NCBI GenBank assembly: GCA_947624705.1
Contig: CANQLL010000006.1
Location: 1 to 37,995 of the forward strand
Reading direction: 5' to 3'
From: an uncultured Bacilli bacterium
Lineage (GTDB): Bacteria > Bacillota_I > Bacilli_A > RF39 > UBA660
DNA length: 37,995 nucleotides
Below, one piece after another: positions 1 through 7,568 of the stretch. The position numbers and the translations under genes are program-made. The notes under the pieces were generated by a model that saw only the letters and a program-made list of their open reading frames with translations, was not told the DNA's origin and did no database searches. Within the stretch, counting starts at the first letter, position 1. Every line of letters begins with the position of its first letter.

Positions 1-53
1 ATACTAACTGGTAAGTATATTTTTTCATATTCTTCTTCCGTTATATCACACAT
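1..53 (-). CDS. Start of an unidentified ORF after tnpV (cut by window edge)
   Basis: An AAAGGAG ribosome site inside the end of tnpV precedes an ATG at 53. The tnpV stop codon TGA (46-48) lies just past this start, so the two genes overlap by 8 bases and are probably translationally coupled. Only 17 codons are visible (MCDITEEEYEKIYLPVS), too few to name a family. It probably belongs to the same mobile element as tnpV and continues left of the window. Confidence 0.45.
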   Translation of the reverse strand, partial: MCDITEEEYEKIYLPVS

Positions 54-396
54 AGATATACTCCTTTAGAATTATTTCTTCTGCTATATTTTTTATATTA
101 TTCATTTTACTTACCCATAATAATTGATTATTTTGTTTTAATTCTTCATTTATATTATCTTTTTCAGATAGTTCTTTAATTAACTTCTGTGCTTTCGCCA
201 TAATAGTAGTATCTATATCATGAAGATATTCGTTTAAAGTATTATTAACAAGTAAATCAAAATATAATCCAAGTTTATATTTTTTAATATATTCTAGTCT
301 TAATAATCCATATTTTCCTATAACATATTGTTTTTTATTCTTTAATATTAAATTAGGTAATAAATAATCACCTTGCTTAGTGTAACTAATATTCAT
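46..396 (-). CDS. tnpV: TnpV-family transposon-encoded protein
   Basis: A 116-residue protein I recognise as the TnpV family, found in Tn4451/Tn4453-like mobilisable transposons and related serine-recombinase elements of Firmicutes. The N-terminus (MNISYTKQGDYLLPNL), the middle IGKYGLLRLEYIK block and the C-terminal WVSKMNNIKNIAEEIIL block match the family's typical layout and length. TnpV has no established biochemical role and accompanies the recombinase. A short ORF overlaps its 3' end. Its upstream side, at about 462, abuts the broken end of an amidase gene, so it marks a second mobile element whose bulk lies left of the window. It is not part of the 700-5117 element. Confidence 0.8.
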   Translation of the reverse strand: MNISYTKQGDYLLPNLILKNKKQYVIGKYGLLRLEYIKKYKLGLYFDLLVNNTLNEYLHDIDTTIMAKAQKLIKELSEKDNINEELKQNNQLLWVSKMNNIKNIAEEIILKEYIYV

Positions 397-428
397 AACA
401 TTTCTCCATTTCTTATTATTTTTAGGCT

Positions 429-701
429 TTAATTGCTATACTTAATATTTGTTACACTTTGACCATCGCCACCTCCAGCATTTATGTGATTAGATACAAC
501 AATTACATCACTACCACTTCCATATGAATCTAATACTCTTTTAACCCTTTCCTCTGGTTCAACTGTCTCGTCAGTTGTTCTAACCATAGTGTTTTTAATC
601 CCTAATTCATCTAATCTTTTATGAATATAATTAGCAATATTCAAAGTTAATTCTTTTTCAATAATGCCATTACCAGAGGCGCCTGGATCGTTTCCACCAT
701 G
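429..701 (-). pseudogene. N-acetylmuramoyl-L-alanine amidase, internal fragment
   Basis: Reading leftward from 701 the frame gives HGGNDPGASGNGIIEK, then RTTDETVEPEERV, then VIVVSNHINAGGGDG. This is the core of an Amidase_3 peptidoglycan amidase with its zinc ligands (the His of HGG, the Glu of IIEK, the His of SNH). Amidase similarity stops at about 462; after GGGDG the frame runs into unrelated QSVTNIKYSN and a stop at 429. No start codon or ribosome site belongs to this piece. The missing N-terminus is at 5116-5165, beyond a 4.4 kb insertion. The catalytic Glu-bearing C-terminal half is absent and should lie left of position 1 if the second insertion is intact. As it stands it cannot make an active enzyme. 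Confidence 0.8.
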
Positions 702-720
702 GCTTGTACCACTTAAACCC
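702..720 (-). repeat. Left terminal arm of the element (att half-site)
   Basis: Nineteen bases between the inferred crossover CA (700-701) and the outer end of GGGTTTA (714-720, minus strand). The matching arm at 5097-5115 has the same heptamer at the same distance in inverted orientation. Other positions in the arms differ, as is usual for imperfect serine-integrase att dyads. Confidence 0.65.
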
Positions 721-753
721 GGAGACTATACTCTTTTTATTATAGGTTATATT

Positions 754-2361
754 TTATAAATCAAGATTCCATTCAATCTTAATTTCTCTTGTATTGGTAT
801 CTTTATCTAGTGCACCAACATATATTTTTTCTATAAACTCATCTACTATAATTCTAGTTAGTTTTGTAATATGTTTATATTTTTTTATGATGCTTTCAAT
901 ATCTTTGGAATTTTCTTTTCGTTCTTCCATTTTATCTACTTGTTTTGCTATATCTTCAAGTCTATTTTGATAGGATTCAACATCTTTTGTATATTCTTCT
1001 CTTAACATTGCAAAATCACTATCTGATATTACGCCTTTCATCTTATCTATATATAAATTTTTAAAATATAGCTTGCTTTCATTTATCTTCTTTTCAAGAT
1101 TTGCTTTTTCTTTGTTGAGATTAGTAATTAAAGTGTCTTGTCTATTTTGTCTTTCTAGTGTTTCGTTAAATTCTTCTTTTAGTAATTTCTGATTACACTT
1201 TTTTAATAAATTATTTATAGCGTCAAACACATAGTTTTCAACAATATCATATCTTATTGATTTATTATTATCACAAGTATGGTATCTTTTATTTCCTTTG
1301 CATTGCAGATATGCTCTTTTAACTTTTGTACCATTTTCACCCATAACATCACATTGATTTCTCATAAATATTTTTCCACATTCTGCACAATAAACTTTAC
1401 TACTTAATACATGAACTTTGCCATTTTTTTTTGTTGGTCTATGATGATTTTTTAGTCTTCTTTGCACTAAATACCAAGTTTCATTGTCAATAATTGGCTC
1501 ATGAGCATTTTCGGTAATACACCACTCTGATTTAGGAACTTTTTTGGTCTTATGATTTTTATAACTAATGCTTGTTTTTTTTCCTTGTACTAATGTCCCA
1601 CTATAAGTTTCATTTCGGAGTATTCTAGCTATTGTATCTGATGTCCATATTCCAGTTGTATCATAATCAAAGTTACAACATACAAAATTACTTCCAGTAG
1701 ATTTCTTATAAAGAGATGGACATAATATTTTTCTTTCGTTGAGACTAGCACATATTTTATGATACCCTAATCCATTTTTATATTTTGTAAATATTTCTCT
1801 AACAATAGGAGCAACATTTTCATCAATAATAAGTTTATGTTTATCGTTAGGATCTTTCATATAACCATAAGGTGCAAAACTTCCCATAAATAAGCCATCT
1901 TCTCTTTTATTTTTTAATGACTTCTTAACATTGTTAGATAAATCTTCCAAATACCACTCATTAACTAGCCCATTGATTTGTCTTGATTTTTTATTAGCTT
2001 CATTGTCTGTATCTGCATTATCAACTATACTTACAAATCTGATGCCCCATTCAACAAACTTATTATGAAGATATTTCTCTATTACCTCCATATCTCTTGA
2101 AAATCTACTTTGGGTTTTACATAGCACAATATTTATTCTTCCATTTTCACAATCATTAATTAATCTATTAAAGTCAGGTCTTTCAACTCCAGCTCCCGAA
2201 TAATCATCATCTGAATAAATATCTACAACTTCCCAACCTTGATCCAAAGCATATTTTAAAAGCATACTTTTTTGATTAGCGATTGATTCACTATCATCTT
2301 TTTTGTTTTTCTTATATCTATCTTCATCAGATAGCCTACAATATACACCTACCTTTTCCAT
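754..2361 (-). CDS. Large serine recombinase (TndX/TnpX type)
   Basis: A 535-residue site-specific recombinase that would cut and rejoin the ends of the 700-5117 element. The N-terminal resolvase domain (about 4-150) has the nucleophile Ser11 in VYCRLS and the arginine-rich SRFSRD (85-90). A Recombinase domain follows (about 160-290). A zinc ribbon has Cys325/Cys328 (CAEC) and Cys354/Cys363. A charged coiled-coil (about 395-470) precedes the C-terminus, as in integrases that hold att sites in synapsis. The ATG at 2361 has a GAGGTG-type site. Its stop lies about 50 bases inside the inferred left end, the common position for such integrases. It is intact and probably expressed from the promoter at 2602-2629 with the small ORF upstream. 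Confidence 0.92.
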   Translation of the reverse strand: MEKVGVYCRLSDEDRYKKNKKDDSESIANQKSMLLKYALDQGWEVVDIYSDDDYSGAGVERPDFNRLINDCENGRINIVLCKTQSRFSRDMEVIEKYLHNKFVEWGIRFVSIVDNADTDNEANKKSRQINGLVNEWYLEDLSNNVKKSLKNKREDGLFMGSFAPYGYMKDPNDKHKLIIDENVAPIVREIFTKYKNGLGYHKICASLNERKILCPSLYKKSTGSNFVCCNFDYDTTGIWTSDTIARILRNETYSGTLVQGKKTSISYKNHKTKKVPKSEWCITENAHEPIIDNETWYLVQRRLKNHHRPTKKNGKVHVLSSKVYCAECGKIFMRNQCDVMGENGTKVKRAYLQCKGNKRYHTCDNNKSIRYDIVENYVFDAINNLLKKCNQKLLKEEFNETLERQNRQDTLITNLNKEKANLEKKINESKLYFKNLYIDKMKGVISDSDFAMLREEYTKDVESYQNRLEDIAKQVDKMEERKENSKDIESIIKKYKHITKLTRIIVDEFIEKIYVGALDKDTNTREIKIEWNLDL

Positions 2362-2404
2362 TTACTACAACACCTCATTTCGATTAATTGTAACAAATTA
2401 AAAT

Positions 2405-2557
2405 CTAAACGCACTTCGAATTACGTGAAACCCCGCTTATTTGTTCTTCGGCTATAATGACACGTAATAGTTTTTTAGCAATTATATCTTTTAGTTTATT
2501 CTCTTCAATTGACTTATAATTTTTTATTTTATTTTCTAGATTATATTTTACTTTTAT
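2405..2557 (-). CDS. 50-codon ORF upstream of the recombinase; start is ATA
   Basis: A strong AGGAGG lies 7 bases before codon 2557-2555, which reads ATA where ATG would be expected. From there 50 codons stay open to TAG at 2405. The product is basic and helical (KVKYNLENKIKNYKSIEE..., ...LKDIIAKKLLRVIIAEEQ). Small ORFs of this general kind often precede large serine recombinases. Either this one uses a rare ATA start or it lost its ATG by one substitution. I do not recognise a defined family. The recombinase start follows 44 bases after its stop, so the two probably share a transcript. Confidence 0.5.
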   Translation of the reverse strand: MKVKYNLENKIKNYKSIEENKLKDIIAKKLLRVIIAEEQISGVSRNSKCV

Positions 2558-2601
2558 ATTATCTCCTCCTTTTTATTATCTACTACAGTATTAATTTTTG
2601 T

Positions 2602-2629
2602 ATATTATTTTGATTAACACTATTTTCAA
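2602..2629 (-). promoter_or_regulatory. Promoter for the small ORF and recombinase
   Basis: Minus-strand TTGAAA (2624-2629), a 16-base spacer and TAATAT (2602-2607), about 45 bases before the AGGAGG of the 50-codon ORF. A sigma-70/SigA-type match by eye. Confidence 0.5.
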
Positions 2630-2739
2630 ACTACTTTTAGAAACAAGTTTAATCATTTAATATTATTCTTACCCCAACAATAAAATACTTCAATATTTAT
2701 GGCTTAACTAAATAACATTTTGGTTAAACTTAATTAAGC

Positions 2740-2774
2740 AAAAAAATAATACCACATACTTAAGTTGTGATATT
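2740..2774 (-). terminator. Terminator after the ABC exporter
   Basis: Minus-strand hairpin with a 9-bp stem (2766-2774 with 2748-2756, one G-U) and a 9-base loop, followed by seven T (plus-strand A at 2740-2746). It lies 51 bases past the exporter stop and separates the exporter from the recombinase unit. Confidence 0.75.
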
Positions 2775-2824
2775 AGTACATTTAAATTTATACCTTTATA
2801 TAATAAAATCTACTTTTTTGATTT

Positions 2825-4609
2825 TTATTTTTCTTTAAATTTGTTATCAGTTATAATATTATTTTCTTCTAACTTTTTATGAGAACTAGAATAATTATTA
2901 GTTTGTATATCGATATAATATTTGTTATTTTTCATAAGTTCTTCATGAGTTCCTTCGCCTACAACTTTTCCTTTGTTAAGTACAATAAGTTTATCGGCAA
3001 TTTTCATTATATCTTTTTTGTGAGTAACAATTATAATAGTATGATCTAATTTTAGATTTTCAAAAATATCTTTTATTTTTTCAACTAGCAAAGTATCTAA
3101 AGAGCTTGTTACTTCATCAAAAATTAATATTTCAGCTTTAGATAATAATGTTCTGGCAATAGCCAATAATTGTTTTTGTCCTCCAGAAAAGTTAGTAGCA
3201 TTTTCTGTTAGTATAGTATTATATCCCTTGGGCAAACTCATTATATAATCATGAATTCCCACTCTTTTACATGCTTCAATTTGATTTTCAAAGTTTGAAT
3301 CAAGTAAACTTAGATTTTTTCTTATACTCATATTAAATATAAAAGGTGATTGATTAACCCCAACAACGTTTGAAGAATATACGTCTTGAGAGTAGTCATA
3401 GATATTTTCATTATCAATTAATATTTGACCATTATCAATTTTGTATTTTCTTAAAATTAGATTAGTAATTGTTGTTTTTCCACTTCCACTATGTCCAACT
3501 AACGCAGTTATTTTATTTGGCTCAGCAATAAAGCTAATGTTTTCAATATTACCCTTATTTTTAGATTTATAAGAAAAATTTACGTTTTTAAATTCAATAA
3601 GACCACTTATATAGTCGTTATTATTTATTCCAAATACTAATTGTTGATTACTAGAGTAGTTTAAAATGTTATTAATTCTGGCAATAGAAATAGACCACTC
3701 TCTAATTTGGCTTGAATATCCCATCAATTCTTCTGTATTTGTCATAATATTTTCAAAGTATGTTATAAGTAATATTAACATATTAATTTCAAACTTGCCA
3801 TTAAATACAAAGAAAACTAAAATCAAATATAATATCACTTTTCCAAAGTGAATTATAAAAGGTAAGAGGCTATACCTAATATTGATATATTTTCTTTTTA
3901 GCATGTACTGCTCCGACCATTTATTGGCGATTATGTAAAAATTATTTTTAATCTTATCGTAAATGTTAAAGACTTTTATCTCTTCTAAACCATTTAATAT
4001 TTGAGAAAGATTATCAGTTAACTTATCTCTATATTTTTGCTGACCTCTCAAATATTTAGTACTCATAATATTACAATAATCAAAAGATTTTAAATATAGA
4101 CACTCAAGTACCAAAACAATTATTCCAATATAAATATTAGTTTTCAAAAATATAACTATCATTATAATTAACTTTATAAAAACAACCATTATTTCACAGA
4201 CATTATCAATCATCTCTGATAAATTAGCAGTATCAGTATTTACAGTATTTAAAATTGCTCCTTTAGATATTTTATCCGAAAATTCCATATCGTAAGTGAA
4301 AACCTTATCAACAATTTTTTCTCTTAGGTTTTTATAGCTATATTTAAAGTTATAAGAATAAGAAACATAGTTTAAATACCAAAATAAATTATAAGCAATA
4401 TAGATAGCAGATAAAAAACCTATATTTATAAATGTTGCATTGATATTACCATTAGTTACTTCATAAACAATATTTGAAGTAAATACCGGTATTAATAAAC
4501 TTGATAGATGAGCCATAATTGAACCCAAAAACAATAAAAAAATCCATTTTTTATTTCCCTTAACTAATTTAAAAAAGTCTCGTATTATTTTTATATTATC
4601 CTTAATCAA
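2825..4609 (-). CDS. ABC exporter, fused membrane and ATPase domains (half-transporter)
   Basis: An ATP-driven exporter half that would work as a homodimer or with an unseen partner. Six membrane segments occupy about residues 1-320. The ATPase follows with Walker A GHSGSGKT (375-382), Q-loop VNQSP (421-425), signature FSGGQ (477-481), Walker B ILIFDE (497-502) and the H-loop VTHKK near 535 (numbering from a GTG at 4618). All catalytic residues are present. That GTG is only about one base from AGGA; the TTG at 4609 is 9 bases away and is the likelier start. It has its own extended -10 promoter and terminator and is the only recognisable cargo of the element. There is no C39 peptidase domain and no adjacent peptide gene, so the substrate (drug, lipid or peptide) cannot be told. 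Confidence 0.88.
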   Translation of the reverse strand: MIKDNIKIIRDFFKLVKGNKKWIFLLFLGSIMAHLSSLLIPVFTSNIVYEVTNGNINATFINIGFLSAIYIAYNLFWYLNYVSYSYNFKYSYKNLREKIVDKVFTYDMEFSDKISKGAILNTVNTDTANLSEMIDNVCEIMVVFIKLIIMIVIFLKTNIYIGIIVLVLECLYLKSFDYCNIMSTKYLRGQQKYRDKLTDNLSQILNGLEEIKVFNIYDKIKNNFYIIANKWSEQYMLKRKYINIRYSLLPFIIHFGKVILYLILVFFVFNGKFEINMLILLITYFENIMTNTEELMGYSSQIREWSISIARINNILNYSSNQQLVFGINNNDYISGLIEFKNVNFSYKSKNKGNIENISFIAEPNKITALVGHSGSGKTTITNLILRKYKIDNGQILIDNENIYDYSQDVYSSNVVGVNQSPFIFNMSIRKNLSLLDSNFENQIEACKRVGIHDYIMSLPKGYNTILTENATNFSGGQKQLLAIARTLLSKAEILIFDEVTSSLDTLLVEKIKDIFENLKLDHTIIIVTHKKDIMKIADKLIVLNKGKVVGEGTHEELMKNNKYYIDIQTNNYSSSHKKLEENNIITDNKFKEK

Positions 4610-4657
4610 AAATATCACATCCTATCTTGATTCATAATTAAAAAATTACCTATTAGC

Positions 4658-4666
4658 ATTATATCA
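4658..4666 (-). promoter_or_regulatory. Extended -10 promoter for the ABC exporter
   Basis: Minus strand TGATATAAT (TGnTATAAT) with TATAAT at 4658-4663, about 49 bases before the exporter start. No good -35 is visible, which fits extended -10 promoters. Confidence 0.5.
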
Positions 4667-4802
4667 AATTTTTCTATTTCCTAATAGACCGTTTTATAAT
4701 CTTCTATTTACTTAAAATACCAATTTAATTTTTTCGTAGGATTAAGCATTAAATTTATTTTCATATAAAGAATGTGTGGCACGTTTTGTTGCGTTAGGCA
4801 AT

Positions 4803-4890
4803 GGCAACAATATCACTTACGATTAATTTGTGATATGGTTTAAGTATGTTTTCAAAGGTGTTTATCCCTTTGCACACTTATATTAGTTTG
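4803..4890 (-). repeat. Structured dispersed repeat, copy A
   Basis: About 88 bases closely matching 23211-23301. The first ~35 bases differ at two positions, and 25 consecutive bases at the far end are identical, separated by a variable middle. On the minus strand it can fold as CAAAGG...CCTTTG and then ATATCAC...GTGATAT, the latter a perfect 7-bp stem here. It lies inside the mobile element, about 185 bases before the exporter. I do not recognise it as a known RNA or insertion-sequence end. The surrounding 4619-5096 holds no ORF with a ribosome site. Confidence 0.7.
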
Positions 4891-5096
4891 TAAATAGTAA
4901 AGATTTCTATTGTTAACCCTTAGTTAAAATATTACCAGTATATAAATATAACTCTGAAATGAAGAATTATATGTATAATAAGGAATAAATGCATTAAAAC
5001 TTGTTCAAGAGACTTACCAATTATACAATTATAAAGTTTCGGTTTTATTTAATTTATTAAATTATACAGATTTGCTACAACTACTTATTATTTATT

Positions 5097-5115
5097 GGGT
5101 TTATTCTAACTTGGG
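5097..5115 (+). repeat. Right terminal arm of the element (att half-site)
   Basis: GGGTTTA at 5097-5103 followed by 12 bases to the inferred crossover dinucleotide (plus strand TG, 5116-5117). It is the inverted partner of 702-720. In the excised circle the two arms would be joined head-on around CA. Confidence 0.65.
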
Positions 5116-5165
5116 TGCCCAGCGTCTATTACAATTCCTCGATAAGCTCTAGTTAGTCTATACAT
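5116..5165 (-). pseudogene. N-acetylmuramoyl-L-alanine amidase, 5' fragment
   Basis: A perfect AGGAGG stands 8 bases before ATG 5165. The frame reads MYRLTRAYRGIVIDAGH and then runs into element DNA and a TAG at 5106. IVIDAGH is the canonical first strand and zinc-binding His of Amidase_3 enzymes, and it continues in frame as HGGNDPG in the fragment at 429-701. It therefore carries the original start, ribosome site and promoter of the split gene. The upstream GH3 hexosaminidase suggests a cell-wall turnover neighbourhood. Confidence 0.8.
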
Positions 5166-5184
5166 ATAACAAACCTCCTAGAAT

Positions 5185-5213
5185 ATTGTATGCCTATATT
5201 TAGGATAAGTCAC
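5185..5213 (-). promoter_or_regulatory. Promoter of the interrupted amidase gene
   Basis: Minus strand GTGACT (5208-5213), 17-base spacer, TACAAT (5185-5190), just before the AGGAGG of the amidase 5' fragment. It now reads into the right end of the element. The rest of 5166-5327 shows no gene. Confidence 0.5.
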
Positions 5214-5327
5214 TTGACTCATTTACAAAAAACAATTAATTTTGCTATTATGATAAGAGTATTTAAAATTGCTAAAATCTCTACTTACAGATATACTTTT
5301 GCATTGTTACATATATTCTTTAATGTT

Positions 5328-6674
5328 CTAAAAAATAATTCCTTTATAATACTTCCAAGCTAAAACTTTTACAACATTATAATTAATTAAATCTTCCGTA
5401 AAGATATTCGCATTAATAGCAGTTTTAATGTCATCTAAAGCTTTTTTATAATCAGATAAAATTAATATGTTATTACCGGCTAAAATAGCATCAACGATGC
5501 TATTGGCATCTTTTTTAACAACGGCTTCCATATCTAAATCATCTGTCATTAAAATACCACTAAAGCCTAAATCATTACGAGCTAACTGATGAAAAGATAA
5601 CGATAAAGAAGCGGGATTTATTGGATCTAAAGCCGTAATGATATTATGAGAAACCATGATAGCTTCTGCTTTGTGGTCAATTCCGGTTTTAAAAGGAATT
5701 AAATCATTATTTTGCAAAGAATCTAAACTACGATTATCGACACTAACATCAGTATGGGTATCGACATTATTGCCATAACCGGGAAAATGTTTTAAAACAT
5801 TAGATACTTTACTATCTTTTCCGGCTTCTAAAACCGTAGAAATATATTCCGCAGTTAGATAAGCATTTTGGCCAAAAGAACGTTTATAAATAAAATCATC
5901 GGCATTGGTTGAAACATCAGCAACGGGGGCAAGATTAACATTTATTCCTAGTTCGGCAAGCAAGCTATTCATTTCTTTAGTCATATTAGTAATTTCAGTA
6001 AAACCTCCCTCCGCATAAATTTGTTGAGGAGAAGCAAATATGCTACTTCTTAAATTAGGATTATTACTAATTCTAACCACAGTTCCACCTTCCTCATCAG
6101 TAGCAATTAACAAAGGAATTTTAGCGGCTTGTTGAAAAGAATTTATTTTATTAATTAAAGATTCTTTAGTTTCATTTTTAGTATCTCGACCAAACAAAAT
6201 ATATCCACCTAAACCATAGTTAGTAATTGCTTCTATTTGTTCTTCTTCAGGAACTCGAACTAAAAATAACTGAGCAATTTTTTCATCTAAAGTTAATTCT
6301 TGCATTTTATTAACAGCTTGTTCATAATAATTTTTAAATAAACCTTCATCTTGATAAGTAGCTGGAGTTAATTCAATACTAGTTGGTTGGTTAATATCAT
6401 TTTGATACATAACTTTGACAAAATTACCAATTTTGTAATCAAAGTTGTGAAGATTGGCTGTATTATAAAATTTATTATTAGCTAAAATTGTTAAATTATT
6501 TTCATTTAAAGCATAAATTATTCCCGTTAATTCATTTAATTTTGCTTCTTTTTGCGGTTCTTTTTCTTGAGTGGTTGATTGAAGTTTTAAATTATCCTTA
6601 TTAAGAAAAAGAAAAACATCTACCCCGATTAAAAGAACTACAATAAAAATTAAAATAATAGTTTTCTTTCTCAT
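5328..6674 (-). CDS. Glycoside hydrolase family 3 beta-N-acetylhexosaminidase (NagZ-like), membrane anchored
   Basis: A 448-residue GH3 enzyme that would release terminal N-acetylglucosamine from peptidoglycan fragments or similar glycans. An N-terminal membrane segment or lipid-free anchor (about 5-24) and a linker domain (about 45-105) place the enzyme outside the cell. The GH3 barrel (about 125-445) contains LIATDEEGG (189-197), the NagZ signature KHFPGYG (295-301) with a following histidine in DTHTD, and TDDLDM (377-382) carrying the nucleophile Asp. There is no C-terminal GH3 sandwich domain, as in NagZ. The ATG follows AGGTG. It stands alone between a terminator upstream (6741-6787) and the amidase start downstream. 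Confidence 0.88.
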   Translation of the reverse strand: MRKKTIILIFIVVLLIGVDVFLFLNKDNLKLQSTTQEKEPQKEAKLNELTGIIYALNENNLTILANNKFYNTANLHNFDYKIGNFVKVMYQNDINQPTSIELTPATYQDEGLFKNYYEQAVNKMQELTLDEKIAQLFLVRVPEEEQIEAITNYGLGGYILFGRDTKNETKESLINKINSFQQAAKIPLLIATDEEGGTVVRISNNPNLRSSIFASPQQIYAEGGFTEITNMTKEMNSLLAELGINVNLAPVADVSTNADDFIYKRSFGQNAYLTAEYISTVLEAGKDSKVSNVLKHFPGYGNNVDTHTDVSVDNRSLDSLQNNDLIPFKTGIDHKAEAIMVSHNIITALDPINPASLSLSFHQLARNDLGFSGILMTDDLDMEAVVKKDANSIVDAILAGNNILILSDYKKALDDIKTAINANIFTEDLINYNVVKVLAWKYYKGIIF

Positions 6675-6740
6675 AAGCTTTCACCTAGTTTAATAATAAC
6701 AAAATATCATGAAAAAAAGAAGCAAAATTAGGTCATAGCA

Positions 6741-6787
6741 AAAGAAAAACAGCAATGGGAAATTAATGATAATTTCACCATAACTGT
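6741..6787 (-). terminator. Terminator of the ABC-2 transporter operon
   Basis: Just past the last permease stop (6791), AACAG...ATGG...GAAAT pairs with ATTTC...CCAT...CTGTT on the minus strand, ending in TTTTTCTTTT. The long stem has small internal loops. Confidence 0.75.
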
Positions 6788-6790
6788 TTT

Positions 6791-7567
6791 TTAGCTTCCA
6801 ATACTAGAATATCTTTTTAATCCTCGGTAAAATAGCCAAATTGCTGGAATTAAATATAAAATTGTTAATAAAGGGCAAAAACATAGCAGTTTATTATTGG
6901 ATTTGCCTAACAAAAAGAGAAAAGGATAATAATTAACTAATCCCATAGGGACAATAAATGTAAAAAAATTGATAAAACCTTTTTTAAATATTCCAATTGG
7001 GTATTGAGCCATATCCTTACAACCATCCGTCAAAACATTACGTACTTCTAAACCTTTTATCGTTAAAAAACAATAAGAAGCTGAGGCAATTAAAATGGCC
7101 AGAAAAATAATAATTGCACTAAATAACATAAATATTAGGGTCATTATACGATAACCATTCCAATTTACTTCAATATTTAAAATGGCAATTATTAAAACAA
7201 TTATTGTTTCAATAACTTTTGATGCTTTAATTAAACTTAGCTTATCACAAAAAAGTTGAAATAAGATATTACGAGGGCGAAGTAAAAGTCTATCGAAATT
7301 ACCTTCAATAATTAAAGTATCAAACTTATCTATTCCGCGAAAGAAAGTTTCACAAAAAGCAAAACCAAATTGAATTATCCCAAACGTTAACAAAACATCA
7401 TACATGGTAAAGCCTTTAATATTAGAAAATTGGTTAAATAAACAAATTATCGTAAAATAGTAGCTAAATAAAGTAAACAATTGCGCGATAAAACTTAAAA
7501 TAAAGGAAGTTTTGTATTCTAACTCACTTTTTAAATGAACTTTAAAATATTTAAAATATAAACTCAT
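6791..7567 (-). CDS. ABC-2 family export permease (DUF990-like), second subunit
   Basis: A 258-residue membrane protein with about six hydrophobic segments and no ATPase motifs. Layout and length fit the ABC2_membrane_6 (DUF990) family, whose members occur as paired permeases beside one ATPase. The IEGNFDRLLLRPRNILFQ segment is the conserved cytoplasmic loop, with an equivalent in the partner permease (IKNGNIAYELLKPQDLYL). It starts 1 base after the stop of the neighbouring permease, so both are co-translated. Substrate unknown; relatives are annotated as multidrug or lipid exporters by context only. Confidence 0.82.
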   Translation of the reverse strand: MSLYFKYFKVHLKSELEYKTSFILSFIAQLFTLFSYYFTIICLFNQFSNIKGFTMYDVLLTFGIIQFGFAFCETFFRGIDKFDTLIIEGNFDRLLLRPRNILFQLFCDKLSLIKASKVIETIIVLIIAILNIEVNWNGYRIMTLIFMLFSAIIIFLAILIASASYCFLTIKGLEVRNVLTDGCKDMAQYPIGIFKKGFINFFTFIVPMGLVNYYPFLFLLGKSNNKLLCFCPLLTILYLIPAIWLFYRGLKRYSSIGS

Positions 7568-7568
7568 T

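Larger units (their letters stand above)
700..5117. mobile_element. 4.4 kb serine-recombinase element inserted in an amidase gene
   Basis: The element lies between two parts of one amidase gene: the N-terminus ending ...VIDAGH at 5116 and the core beginning HGGNDPG at 701. Rejoining the minus strand at the dinucleotide CA (5117-5116 with 701-700) restores GGGCA|TGGTGG, that is AGHGG in frame. Just inside each end is a GGGTTTA inverted repeat (714-720 and 5097-5103), each exactly 12 bases from that dinucleotide. This is what the two attP arms of a large serine recombinase would look like. Contents on the minus strand are an ABC exporter, a 50-codon ORF and the recombinase at the left end. No conjugation or resistance gene is present. 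Termini are inferred from gene reconstruction and symmetry. Confidence 0.8.

Noticed and set aside
2410-2428. Half of a parS-like palindrome (ACGTGAAAC)
   Set aside because: Only about 11 of 16 positions match the ParB site consensus and the left half is wrong. It lies inside the coding frame of the 50-codon ORF.
3666-3851. Plus-strand open frame inside the ABC exporter; similar ones at 8730, 12392, 18325, 19048, 27216 and 35585
   Set aside because: These lack ribosome sites and lie opposite well-supported genes; they are mirror frames of biased coding sequence.
4619-5096. Peptide precursor gene for the ABC exporter in this gap
   Set aside because: I read the minus strand through and found no ORF with a ribosome site; only the repeat and the exporter promoter stand out.
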